Shown: in pieces, positions 1 to 7,599 of the stretch
Layout of the letters: the number at the start of each line of letters is the position of its first letter
Position numbering within the stretch: the stretch's first letter is position 1
From: Isoptericola dokdonensis DS-3
Lineage (GTDB): Bacteria > Actinomycetota > Actinomycetes > Actinomycetales > Cellulomonadaceae
Assembly: GCF_001636295.1 (NCBI RefSeq)
Contig: NZ_CP014209.1
Location: forward strand, 310,001-374,000
Direction: 5' to 3'
Length of the DNA stretch: 64,000 nucleotides
Notes under the pieces: generated by a model
Database searches by the model: none
Told to the model about the DNA's origin: nothing
What the model saw: only the letters and a program-made list of their open reading frames with translations
Program-made: the position numbers and the translations under genes

Positions 1-52
1 GGGATCGTTTCGCTGCGCTTTGCGCCGCGAACCGGAGATAACAGTACCAGGT

Positions 53-562
53 CTACCGGGGTAGTCCGCACGCCTCCCGGAGGCGTGCTTCGGTGGCGTC
101 CACCACGTCGGTCACGGTGCGATCGGCCAGGTCCACGCCCTGCCCGGCGACCGCCTGGGAGAAGAGCGAGCCGTCCCGGTCGCGGCGCACGGCGACTTTC
201 ACGGTGCCCGTGGGGACGGTCACGGTGTCGGCCAGGACGACGGAGCGCAGGACCCGTTCGTGGACGACGGCGGGCAGGTTCGTGGCGGTCGCGTCCACGA
301 GGGGCAGGCCGAGCGTCGGGGCGGCATCGACCCACTCGACGGCGATCGTCGAGCGGTGCGGGTCGAACGCCGCCTTGTCGACGTCGCACCACGGGCGGCG
401 CAGGACGACGTCGGCCGCGGGCAGGGCGGTGACGACGACGAGATCGGCGGTGGTGGCCACGGCCCACCGTCCGTCGGCGAGCTCGGCTCCGGCGAGGACC
501 TTCTCCGGGCCGGTGACGGGCACGGCGGCGCGGACGGCGCGGGGGGTGCGACGGGCGGGCAT
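53..562 (-). CDS. Conserved hypothetical protein, 169 aa
   Basis: I do not recognise the family. The protein is soluble, with no signal peptide or membrane segment. It begins with a basic stretch (residues 1-12), then alternates short hydrophobic strands and charged turns, as in a small beta-rich fold. An 'RRPWCDVDKAAF' stretch lies near residues 55-66. The start is the ATG at 562. It is transcribed away from the CsbD gene, and its stop lies only 52 bases from the window edge, so its downstream neighbour is not visible. Nothing recognisable is seen in bases 1-52. Confidence 0.6.
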   Translation of the reverse strand: MPARRTPRAVRAAVPVTGPEKVLAGAELADGRWAVATTADLVVVTALPAADVVLRRPWCDVDKAAFDPHRSTIAVEWVDAAPTLGLPLVDATATNLPAVVHERVLRSVVLADTVTVPTGTVKVAVRRDRDGSLFSQAVAGQGVDLADRTVTDVVDATEARLREACGLPR

Positions 563-605
563 GGGGCCACCGTACCGGCGGTGCGGGGGCCGGGATGCGC
601 AACGT

Positions 606-633
606 GTTGCCCAGGGATAGCGTCGAGGGGTAG
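606..633 (+). promoter_or_regulatory. Possible SigB/SigF-type promoter of the CsbD gene
   Basis: A GTTG at 606-609 and GGGTAG at 628-633, 18 bases apart, resemble the GTTT-N(15-18)-GGGTA pattern of general-stress sigma factors (SigB/SigF class). csbD itself is SigB-dependent in Bacillus. The site ends 20 bases before the start codon. This is a pattern match only. Confidence 0.3.
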
Positions 634-653
634 TCGACTCCAGGAGGCATCAG

Positions 654-827
654 ATGAGCATCGGTGACAAGGCCAAGCACGCCGCCGAGGAGGCCGCCGG
701 CAAGGTGAAGGAGGCCACCGGCAAGGCGACCGACAACGAGCGCCTCGAGGCCGAGGGCCAGGCGGACCAGTCGAAGGCGAACATCAAGCAGGCGGGCGAC
801 GACGTCCGCGACGCGTTCAAGAAGTAG
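654..827 (+). CDS. CsbD family stress-response protein, 57 aa
   Basis: This is a very short, highly charged Ala/Lys/Glu-rich protein that begins MSIGDKAKHAAEEAAGKVKE, the typical CsbD helical pattern of repeated 'AxGKxKEaxGK' heptads. CsbD-like proteins are abundant general-stress proteins of unknown biochemical role. A strong AGGAGG ribosome site at 642-647 sits 6 bases before the ATG. A general-stress promoter is possible just upstream, and a strong hairpin terminator follows 20 bases after the stop. The length is normal for actinobacterial CsbD proteins. Confidence 0.9.
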   Translation: MSIGDKAKHAAEEAAGKVKEATGKATDNERLEAEGQADQSKANIKQAGDDVRDAFKK

Positions 828-847
828 GGCGCGCAGCACCGACCCTG

Positions 848-880
848 ACGAGGGCGGCACCCGTGGGGTGCCGCCCTCGT
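848..880. terminator. Bidirectional hairpin terminator
   Basis: Perfect 15-bp arms (848-862 and 866-880) enclose a 3-base loop. It lies between the end of the CsbD gene (+) and the end of the glycosylase gene (-), so it can serve both convergent genes. Confidence 0.85.
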
Positions 881-935
881 CGTGCGCCCGGGCGTGCTGG
901 TCGCGGGGCCGCACCGCCTGCCGGTGACGGCGGGC

Positions 936-1874
936 TCAGTGGCGGCGGTGGTCGACGAACGTCGGGCGCGGTGACCGGCGCGGTACCGCGCCCCACAGCC
1001 CGCCGACCTCCAGGAGCCGCACCACCCGGTAGCGGTGCGGGCGGTAGGGCGCGAGCGTGGCGACCATCTCGTCGTCGTCGAAGGGCCGTCCCGCGAGGAC
1101 CAGCCCGACGACGCGCGCCAGGTGGAAGTCACCGACGGACAGCGCGTCGGCGTCGCCGAGGGCGCGCTGCCCGGTCTCGGCCGCCGTCCAGGCGCCCACC
1201 CCGCGCAGCGACCGCATGCGCTCGGCAGCCTCCTGCGGGGCGAGAGCCGCGAGCCGTTCCAGGCTCGACCCCACCTCGGCGCACCGTGTCACGGTGCGGG
1301 CCCGGCCCGGGTCGATACCGGCCCGGTGCCACTCCCACACCGGGATCGTGGCCCACCGCCGCGCCGACGGCACCACCGTCATCGGCACCGGCGTGGGGCC
1401 GGGCGCCGGCGTGCCGAACCGGTGCACCAGGTGCCGCCACCCGGCCTGCGCCTGCACCCCGATGACGCGCTGCTCGAGGACCGCGGGCACGAGCGCCTCC
1501 AGCACCCGCCCGCTGCGCGGCACGCGGACCGCCGGGTGGCGGCGGTGCAGGTCGGCGAGCAGCGGGAGGTCCGGGGTGAACCCTGCCGGGTCGTCCCGCG
1601 CTCCGCACAGGTCCGGCGCGAGGTCCGCGGCGGCCCGTGCGCCCTCGCCCCACGCGCGGCACGTCAGCGTCCCGTCGTCGCCGGGGGAGAGCAGCATCGT
1701 CGCGGGGCCGTCGTCCGTGAGCGTCGTCCGCCACACGCTGCGGCCGGTCACCTGGTGCGTCGGGTCGGCGCGGCCCCGACGCAGCGGCGCGAGGGTCGTC
1801 ACGACGTCGGTCGGGTGGTCCGGCCGCCAGGTGCGCACAACGTCGGCGTCGTGCGGGACCGGTGGCTGCGCCAT
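936..1874 (-). CDS. AlkA-like DNA-3-methyladenine glycosylase (HhH-GPD), 312 aa
   Basis: This is a base-excision repair glycosylase of the HhH-GPD superfamily that removes alkylated bases. The helix-hairpin-helix LRGVGAWTA is at residues 223-231. The catalytic aspartate follows at D249 in 'SVGDFHL', the usual spacing in AlkA. The N-terminal ~110 residues form the variable AlkA-type domain. It has no FeS cysteine cluster, which argues against MutY/Nth. It is divergent from the DUF4260 gene, with 47 bases between the two start codons, so the promoters overlap. The exact substrate range cannot be read from sequence. Confidence 0.85.
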   Translation of the reverse strand: MAQPPVPHDADVVRTWRPDHPTDVVTTLAPLRRGRADPTHQVTGRSVWRTTLTDDGPATMLLSPGDDGTLTCRAWGEGARAAADLAPDLCGARDDPAGFTPDLPLLADLHRRHPAVRVPRSGRVLEALVPAVLEQRVIGVQAQAGWRHLVHRFGTPAPGPTPVPMTVVPSARRWATIPVWEWHRAGIDPGRARTVTRCAEVGSSLERLAALAPQEAAERMRSLRGVGAWTAAETGQRALGDADALSVGDFHLARVVGLVLAGRPFDDDEMVATLAPYRPHRYRVVRLLEVGGLWGAVPRRSPRPTFVDHRRH

Positions 1875-1921
1875 CCCACCAGGCTACGCAGGCTCGTCCT
1901 GCACCGGGCAGGATGGGAACC

Positions 1922-2332
1922 ATGTCGGTCATCACGATCCAGCGCCTCGAGAACGGGGCGGTCGCCGTGGCGGTCGTCGTCGCCACGATCGCCGCCGACC
2001 AGCCGTGGTGGGCGCTGCTCGCGGCGTTCCTGCTCTTCGACCTCTCGGCGCTGGGCTACCTGCGCGGGCCGCGGGCCGGGGCGCTCGCCTACAACGCCGT
2101 GCACAGCTACACCGGCCCGGCGGTCGCCCTGGCGGCCTACGCCGCCCTGCTCCTGGCGGGCCACGACGTCGGCTGGCCGGCGCTGCTCGCCGCGTGCTGG
2201 GCGTTCCACGTCGCCGTCGACCGCGCGCTCGGGTACGGGCTCAAGCTGGAGGACTTCACGCACACCCACCTGGGGCGGATCGGGCGCGACCGGGGCGTCG
2301 CGGACGCCGGCGGCGCCATACCCGAGCGTTGA
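1922..2332 (+). CDS. DUF4260 family membrane protein, 136 aa
   Basis: This small integral membrane protein has about four hydrophobic segments (roughly residues 10-45, 55-75, 80-100). It has an 'HSYTGP' motif and ends with a 'ALGYGLKLEDFTHTHLG' stretch; these conserved histidines characterise DUF4260. The function of the family is unknown. The ATG at 1922 was chosen because AGGATGGG lies 5 bases upstream; an in-frame ATG at 1862 would overlap the divergent glycosylase start. Confidence 0.8.
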   Translation: MSVITIQRLENGAVAVAVVVATIAADQPWWALLAAFLLFDLSALGYLRGPRAGALAYNAVHSYTGPAVALAAYAALLLAGHDVGWPALLAACWAFHVAVDRALGYGLKLEDFTHTHLGRIGRDRGVADAGGAIPER

Positions 2333-2373
2333 CGGCTCGGACTGTGGCCGTGCGGGTGCGCCGCGCGTCGCCG

Positions 2374-2450
2374 TGGTGCCCCGTGCAGGACTTGAACCCG
2401 CGACCGAGAGATTATGAGTCTCCTGCTCTGACCAGCTGAGCTAACGGGGC
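2374..2450 (-). tRNA. tRNA-Met (anticodon CAT)
   Basis: The 77-nt cloverleaf is complete. The acceptor GCCCCGT pairs with ACGGGGC, the D-arm is GCTC/GAGC, the anticodon stem GGAGA/TCTCT carries the loop CTCATAA, the T-arm contains TTCAAGT, and CCA is encoded. The anticodon is CAT. The ordinary acceptor start pair excludes the initiator type. It could be elongator tRNA-Met or, if lysidinylated, the AUA-reading tRNA-Ile2; Met is favoured. Confidence 0.9.
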
Positions 2451-2550
2451 GCGGCGGCGAGCCTACCGGAACGGCCGGCGTGCGCAGCGTCACGGCCGCG
2501 ATGACCTGCCGGTCCGCAGGTCAGGGTCGCGTCGTGGAAGAATGCCGGGC

Positions 2551-3036
2551 ATGGCGATGCGAGAGATCCGGGTGGTTCCCGACCCCGTCCTGCGGACGGC
2601 CTGCGACGAGATCACCACCATCGACGACAAGGTCAAGGGCCTGGTCGAGGACCTGCTGGAGACCGTCGACGCCGACGGCCGGGCCGGGCTCGCCGCCAAC
2701 CAGATCGGTGTGAACCTGCGCGCGTTCTCCTGGAACGTCGACGACGAGATCGGCTACGTGCTGAACCCGCGGATCGTGGACCTGTCGGAAGAGACGCAGG
2801 ACGGCGACGAGGGCTGCCTGTCGGTGCCGGGTCTGTTCTACCCGACGGTGCGTGCCTGGTACGCCCGGGTGGAGGGCATCGACCTCGACGGCAAGCCGGT
2901 GGTGGTCGAGGGCACGGACCTCCTGGCGCGGTGCCTGCAGCACGAGTGCGACCACCTGGACGGCAAGCTCTACCTCGACCGGTTGGAGCGCACCGTGCGC
3001 AAGAAGGCGATGCGGGAGCTGCGCGAGCGCCTCTGA
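2551..3036 (+). CDS. def: Peptide deformylase, 161 aa
   Basis: Deformylase removes the N-formyl group from nascent proteins. All three family motifs are present: [16 protein letters not shown] (metal-binding Cys) and QHECDHLDG (two metal-binding His and the catalytic Glu). The ATG at 2551 is chosen because GGAAG at 2536-2540 is correctly spaced for it; ATGs at 2542 and 2557 are alternatives. The length is normal for actinobacterial type I/III deformylases. It stands alone between tRNA-Met and the DUF3145 gene. Confidence 0.95.
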   Translation: MAMREIRVVPDPVLRTACDEITTIDDKVKGLVEDLLETVDADGRAGLAANQIGVNLRAFSWNVDDEIGYVLNPRIVDLSEETQDGDEGCLSVPGLFYPTVRAWYARVEGIDLDGKPVVVEGTDLLARCLQHECDHLDGKLYLDRLERTVRKKAMRELRERL

Positions 3037-3196
3037 GGAGCCTCAAATGTCCGAATCACTGTCGCGCGTGTCGGTGCCGTGGTGAAAGATGTGACGCAGG
3101 ACGCAAGACGACACGCCGCTGCGACGTGCTGACCAGGAACTTCGTGGAGCTCGAGGACGTAGGGGAAGACGGACCTCGACACCCAGGGAGGACAAC

Positions 3197-3697
3197 ATGG
3201 CCGGTGCCATCACACGCGGTGTGCTCTTCGTGCACTCCGCTCCGCGCGCGCTGTGCCCCCACCTCGAGTGGGCGGCAGCAGGTGTGCTGGGCGGAGACGT
3301 CGCGCTGGACTGGACACCCCAACCGGCGGCGAGAGGGCTCTATCGTGCCGAGCACTCGTGGCAGGGTGCGCAGGGCACGGGGGCGCGCCTCGCCTCGGCG
3401 CTGCGCGGGTGGGACCACCTGCGCTACGAGGTGACCGAGGAGGCGAGCCACGGCGCCGACGGCGCCCGCTGGTCGCACACGCCGGACCTCGGCATCTTCC
3501 ACGCCATGACGGACGTCCACGGGAACGTCGTCGTGCCCGAGGACCGCGTGCGCGCGGCCATGGAGCAGGCGCACGAGCCGCGCGCCCTGCGGGACGCGAT
3601 GGACCTGGCGCTCGGCACGGCCTGGGACGACGAGCTGGAACCCTTCCGGTACGCCGGGGCGGGTGCGCCGGTGCGCTGGCTGCACCGCGTCGGGTAG
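3197..3697 (+). CDS. DUF3145 family protein, 166 aa
   Basis: This is an actinobacteria-specific family of unknown function, usually found beside the fatty-acid synthesis genes as it is here. The protein opens with the family hallmark 'TRGVLFVHSAPRALCPHLEW' and has 'ALRGWDHLRYEVTEE' near residue 70. It is soluble, with no signal peptide. GGGAGGAC at 3185-3192 precedes the ATG. It is convergent with fabF across a shared terminator. The context hints at a link to lipid metabolism, but this is inference. Confidence 0.9.
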   Translation: MAGAITRGVLFVHSAPRALCPHLEWAAAGVLGGDVALDWTPQPAARGLYRAEHSWQGAQGTGARLASALRGWDHLRYEVTEEASHGADGARWSHTPDLGIFHAMTDVHGNVVVPEDRVRAAMEQAHEPRALRDAMDLALGTAWDDELEPFRYAGAGAPVRWLHRVG

Positions 3698-3723
3698 CCC
3701 GCACCGTCCACCCTGGGGTACGA

Positions 3724-3773
3724 CGACGGCGCCCCACCGGCCGCGAGAGATCGCGGGCGGTGGGGCGCCGTCG
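3724..3773. terminator. Bidirectional terminator between the DUF3145 gene and fabF
   Basis: Perfect 16-bp arms (3724-3739 and 3758-3773) enclose an 18-base loop that itself contains a small CCGCGA/TCGCGG stem. It is located 26 bases after the DUF3145 stop and 8 bases beyond the fabF stop. Confidence 0.8.
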
Positions 3774-3781
3774 TGCGTGCG

Positions 3782-5026
3782 TCAGGCGTTGGTGACGACG
3801 AGGGCCACGTTGTGCCCGCCGAAACCGAACGAGTTGTTGATCGCCGCGATGTCGCCGTCGGGGAGCTGCGCGGGGGTGTCGCGCACGAGCGGCACCTGGA
3901 GCTCCGGGTCCGGCTGGGCGACGTTGATCGTCGGGGGAGCGAGCCGCTCGTGCACCGCCTTGACGGCGAACAGCGTCTCCAGGGCGCCGGCGCCGCCGAG
4001 CAGGTGGCCCGTCATCGACTTGGTCGCCGACAGCCGCACGTGGTCGGTCTCCGAGCCCAGGACGGTACGGATCGAGCGCGTCTCGGTGAGGTCGCCGACC
4101 TTCGTCGAGGTGGCGTGCGCGTTGATGTGGACCACGTCGCGGCCCTCGACGCCGGCGTCGGCGAGCGCGCGCCGCATCGCGGCGACCTGTCCCTTGCCGT
4201 CGGGGTCGGGGGACGTGATGTGGTAGGCGTCGGACGACAGCCCGACACCGGACAGCTTGGCGTACACGCGGGCGCCGCGGGCCGCGGCGTGCTCGGCGGA
4301 CTCCAGCACCAGCACGGCGGCACCCTCACCGATGACGAAGCCGTCGCGGTCGACGTCGTACGGGCGCGACGCGCCGGCCGGGTCGTCGTTGCGCAGGGAG
4401 AGCGTGCGCGAGGCGCAGAACGCGGCGATCGGCATCGGGTGGATCGTCGCCTCGGTACCGCCGCACACGACGACGTCGGCGCGACCGTTGCGGATCATGT
4501 CGATGCCGTAGCCGATGGCCTCCGCGCCCGACGCGCAGGCGCTCACCAGGGAGTGCGCGCCGGCCTGGGCGCCGAACTCCAGCGAGACGTACGCGACCGG
4601 CGAGTTCGGCATGAGCATGGGGACGGTCATGGGCAGCACGCGGCGGGCGCCCCGCTCGCGCAGCACGTCCCAGCCGTCCAGGGTGGTCCAGATACCGCCG
4701 ATGCCGGAGGACACGACGGCACCGAGCCGCTCGCCGTCGACCTCGGGGGCGCCGGCGTCCTGCCAGGCCTCCCGGGCGGCGATCATCGCGTACTGGGCCG
4801 ACGGGTCCATCCGCTTGATCTCCGGGCGCGGGAGCACCTCCGACGGGTCGACCTTGATCGTCGCCGCGAAGGTCACGGGGATCTCGTACTTCTCCGACCA
4901 GTCGTTGTCCATCGTGCGCGCGCCGGACTGGCCGGCGAGCGCGGCCGCCCACGTCGAGGGGGCGTCCCCGGCGAGCGGGGTGGTGGCTCCGAGGCCGGTG
5001 ACGACGACGTCGCGGGAGGCGGTCAT
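3782..5026 (-). CDS. fabF: Beta-ketoacyl-ACP synthase II, 414 aa
   Basis: FabF condenses malonyl-ACP with acyl-ACP in fatty-acid elongation. The thiolase-fold catalytic residues are present: Cys164 in 'VSACASGAEA', His304 in 'INAHATSTKVGD', Lys336 and His341 in 'SATKSMTGHLLGG'. The ATG at 5026 was chosen because AGGAG lies just upstream and the protein then begins at the conserved 'RDVVVTGLGATTP' segment. It is the last gene of the leftward fasR-fabD-fabH-acpP-fabF cluster, 104 bases after acpP. Confidence 0.96.
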   Translation of the reverse strand: MTASRDVVVTGLGATTPLAGDAPSTWAAALAGQSGARTMDNDWSEKYEIPVTFAATIKVDPSEVLPRPEIKRMDPSAQYAMIAAREAWQDAGAPEVDGERLGAVVSSGIGGIWTTLDGWDVLRERGARRVLPMTVPMLMPNSPVAYVSLEFGAQAGAHSLVSACASGAEAIGYGIDMIRNGRADVVVCGGTEATIHPMPIAAFCASRTLSLRNDDPAGASRPYDVDRDGFVIGEGAAVLVLESAEHAAARGARVYAKLSGVGLSSDAYHITSPDPDGKGQVAAMRRALADAGVEGRDVVHINAHATSTKVGDLTETRSIRTVLGSETDHVRLSATKSMTGHLLGGAGALETLFAVKAVHERLAPPTINVAQPDPELQVPLVRDTPAQLPDGDIAAINNSFGFGGHNVALVVTNA

Positions 5027-5130
5027 GGTGGTGCTCCTGGTGACTGGGACGGACGGCGGGCGGCCCGGGACGGACCGGTGGGGCGGGGGCGGCCGGTGTC
5101 GCACCGGACCGCCCCCGCGCCGGGGGCCGG

Positions 5131-5379
5131 TCAGGCCTGGGCGCCCTCGATGAAGGAGACGGCGTCGCCGACGGTGGTGAGGTTCTTGACCTCGTCGTCC
5201 GGGATGCGGACGCCGAACTTGTCCTCGGCGTGGGTGACGATCGTCATCATCGACAGCGAGTCGATGTCGAGGTCGTCGGTGAAGGACTTCTCCGACGCGA
5301 CGGCGTCGGTGGGCAGGCCGGTCTCCTCGGCGACGATCTCGGCGAGGCCCTCGAGGATCTCGGATGCGGTGTAAGCCAT
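5131..5379 (-). CDS. acpP: Acyl carrier protein, 82 aa
   Basis: This small acidic carrier protein holds growing acyl chains on 4'-phosphopantetheine. The attachment serine is Ser41 in the 'DLDIDSLSMM' motif. Its four-helix length (82 aa) and acidic composition are normal. The ATG at 5379 opens 'MAYTASEILEGLAEIVAEE', preceded by an AGGAGAG ribosome site. It sits between fabH and fabF in the fatty-acid synthesis operon and supplies the substrate carrier for both. Confidence 0.96.
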   Translation of the reverse strand: MAYTASEILEGLAEIVAEETGLPTDAVASEKSFTDDLDIDSLSMMTIVTHAEDKFGVRIPDDEVKNLTTVGDAVSFIEGAQA

Positions 5380-5482
5380 GGGGTTGCTCTCTCCTTGAAC
5401 TGGGTGCCGGGCGTCCGGCACCGGGTCGTGGTGGCAGTGCGATTCTCGCGCACCACCGGGTTCGGACTCTACGGGGCCTTCG

Positions 5483-6493
5483 TCACGGCAGGACGACCAC
5501 CTGGGCCGCGTAGACGAGACCGGCGCCGAAGCCGATCTGCAGGGCCAGGTCCCCGGACGACACCCGGCCCTCGGCGAGCAGCCGGTGCGCCGCGAGGGGG
5601 ATGGACGCGGCCGACGTGTTGCCCGTCTCGGCGATGTCGCGGGCGACGACGACCGACTCGGGCAGGCGGAGCTGCTTGATCATCTGGTCGATGATGCGCA
5701 TGTTCGCCTGGTGGGGGACGAACGCCTGGATGTCGTCGGGCTCGACGCCCGCCTCCGCCATCGCCTTCGCGGCGATCGGCGCCATCTGGAAGCTCGCCCA
5801 CTTGAAGACCGTCTGGCCGTCCTGGCGCATGGTGGCGAACCCGGCGTCCGGGGAGTCGCGCAGGTCGGTCCACGGGTGCGTCTGGCGGATCGCCTGCGCG
5901 CGGGAACCGTCCGAGCCCCACACGGTGGGGCCGATGCCGGGGGTGTCCGACGGCCCGACGATCGCGGCGCCCGCGCCGTCCCCGAGGAGGAACGAGATGG
6001 TGCGGTCGGTCGGGTCGACGAAGTCGCTGAGCTTCTCCGCGCCGACGACGAGCACGTGCCGGGCCGCGCCCGACCGCACGAGGGCGTCCGCCTGGGCGAT
6101 GCCGTAGGAGTACCCGGCGCACGCGGCGGAGACGTCGTAGGCGGCCGCGGGGGTGGCGCCCAGACGGTCGGCGAGCACGGCGGCGCCGGACGGCGTCTGG
6201 TGGAACCAGGTGATGGTCGACAGGATGACGGCGTCGACGTCGGCCCCGGTCAGCCCGGCGGCGTCCATCGCCCGGCGCGCCGCGGCCTCCGCGAGGTCGA
6301 TGACGTCGACGTCCGCCGACGCGCGACGCCGGGTGACGATCCCGGTCCGCTGCCGGATCCACTCGTCGGACGAGTCGATCGGTCCGGCGACGTCGTCGTT
6401 CGTGACGGTCGCCGTGCCGCGCTCGGCCCCGAGCGCGAGGATCCGGGAGTGCCGGACCGGCTCGGCCTGGCGCAGCGCCTTGCGCGTGGTCAC
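5483..6493 (-). CDS. fabH: Beta-ketoacyl-ACP synthase III, 336 aa
   Basis: FabH starts fatty-acid synthesis by condensing an acyl-CoA primer with malonyl-ACP; in actinobacteria the primer is often branched. The catalytic triad is visible: Cys125 in 'VSAACAGYSYG', His261 in 'VPHQANMRI' and Asn292 in 'ETGNTSAAS'. The start overlaps the fabD stop by 4 bases (ATGA), indicating translational coupling. The gap of 103 bases before acpP is long enough for an internal promoter, but none is obvious. Confidence 0.96.
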   Translation of the reverse strand: MTTRKALRQAEPVRHSRILALGAERGTATVTNDDVAGPIDSSDEWIRQRTGIVTRRRASADVDVIDLAEAAARRAMDAAGLTGADVDAVILSTITWFHQTPSGAAVLADRLGATPAAAYDVSAACAGYSYGIAQADALVRSGAARHVLVVGAEKLSDFVDPTDRTISFLLGDGAGAAIVGPSDTPGIGPTVWGSDGSRAQAIRQTHPWTDLRDSPDAGFATMRQDGQTVFKWASFQMAPIAAKAMAEAGVEPDDIQAFVPHQANMRIIDQMIKQLRLPESVVVARDIAETGNTSAASIPLAAHRLLAEGRVSSGDLALQIGFGAGLVYAAQVVVLP

Positions 6494-7479
6494 GCGGTGC
6501 CCTCGGCGGCGGTGGCGCCGGCGGCCACGGAGTGCCGGGCGATCAGGTCACGGGCGGCCTCGACGTCGTCGGGCGACTTCACGGCGACCAGCTCGACGCC
6601 CTTGAGGGAGCGCTTGGCGAGGCCCGCGAGCACGCCGCCGGGGGCGAGCTCGAGGATCGCGGTGACACCGAGGTCGGCCAGCGACGCCTGGCACAGGTCC
6701 CAGCGCACGGGTGCGGTGACCTGGGCGGTGAGGCGGGCGAGCACGTCGGTGGAGCGGCCGTGGCCGTGCGCGCCCTCGCCGAGCGTGGCGTAGGCGGCGC
6801 CGTCGGCGTTGCTCAGCAGCGGCAGCCGCGGGTCGGTGGCGAGCCAGGTGGTCGCGACCTTCTCGAACGCCGTGCGGGCGGCGTCCATGTAGGGCGTGTG
6901 GAACGCGCCGGCGACCTGCAGGGGGATGACGCGGGCGCGCGTCGGCGGCTGCTCGGCGAGGGCCGCGAGCGCCTCGGGCGATCCGGCCGCGACGACCTGG
7001 CCGCCGCCGTTGACGTTCGCGGGGAACAGGCCCGCCGCCTCGATCGCGGCGAGCACCTCGTCCGGGTCGCCCCCGACGACGGCGCTCATGCCGGACGGCG
7101 TCGCGGCGGCGGCGTCCGCCATGGCCCGCGCGCGGTGCGACACGAGGCCCACGGCCCCGGCGTCGTCCAGGGCCCCGGCGACGGCTGCCGCGGCGAGCTC
7201 GCCGACGGAGTGCCCGGCGGTGACGTCGACGACGTCGGTCGTCGCCCGCCCGTCGAGGATCGTGCGCAGTGCGAGCAGCGAGGCCGACACGATGAGCGGC
7301 TGGGCGACCGCGGTGTCGCGGATCGTCTCGGCGTCGGACGTGGTGCCGTGCTGGACGAGGTCCGTCCCGGCCGCGGCCGAGAAGGAGTCGAGCAGGTCGG
7401 AGGTGCCGGGCAGCTCGAGCCAAGGCGCGAGCATCCCGGGGGTCTGAGAGCCCTGTCCAGGGCAGACGACGGCGAGCAC
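6490..7479 (-). CDS. fabD: Malonyl-CoA:ACP transacylase, 329 aa
   Basis: FabD loads malonyl groups onto ACP. Ser91 in the GHSVGEL nucleophile motif and His194 in 'GAFHTPYMD' form the catalytic dyad, and 'CPGQGSQ' at residues 6-12 is the usual N-terminal signature. The start is a GTG with only a weak ribosome site. It is the first structural gene of the fab cluster and lies 120 bases downstream of fasR. That gap holds an inverted repeat that could bind FasR. Confidence 0.95.
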   Translation of the reverse strand: MLAVVCPGQGSQTPGMLAPWLELPGTSDLLDSFSAAAGTDLVQHGTTSDAETIRDTAVAQPLIVSASLLALRTILDGRATTDVVDVTAGHSVGELAAAAVAGALDDAGAVGLVSHRARAMADAAAATPSGMSAVVGGDPDEVLAAIEAAGLFPANVNGGGQVVAAGSPEALAALAEQPPTRARVIPLQVAGAFHTPYMDAARTAFEKVATTWLATDPRLPLLSNADGAAYATLGEGAHGHGRSTDVLARLTAQVTAPVRWDLCQASLADLGVTAILELAPGGVLAGLAKRSLKGVELVAVKSPDDVEAARDLIARHSVAAGATAAEGTA

Positions 7480-7542
7480 GAGTCCACGGTGCCACCTGGC
7501 TCCGACGCCGGACCGTCGCGACGCGCACCAACCTCGACCAGG

Positions 7543-7566
7543 CCGATTGTGGGAATCCTCAATCGG
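7543..7566 (-). promoter_or_regulatory. Inverted repeat upstream of fabD, candidate FasR operator
   Basis: The arms CCGATTG (7543-7549) and CAATCGG (7560-7566) are perfect inverted repeats around a 10-base centre that itself has a GG/CC pair. The element contains an AT-rich CACAAT on the minus strand, which could be a -10 hexamer for fabD. FasR-type PucR regulators are known to bind at the fabD promoter in actinobacteria; assigning this repeat to FasR is inference. Confidence 0.45.
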
Positions 7567-7599
7567 GGGGCCGTGCGGGGGCGCGTCGCGGCGGGAGCG

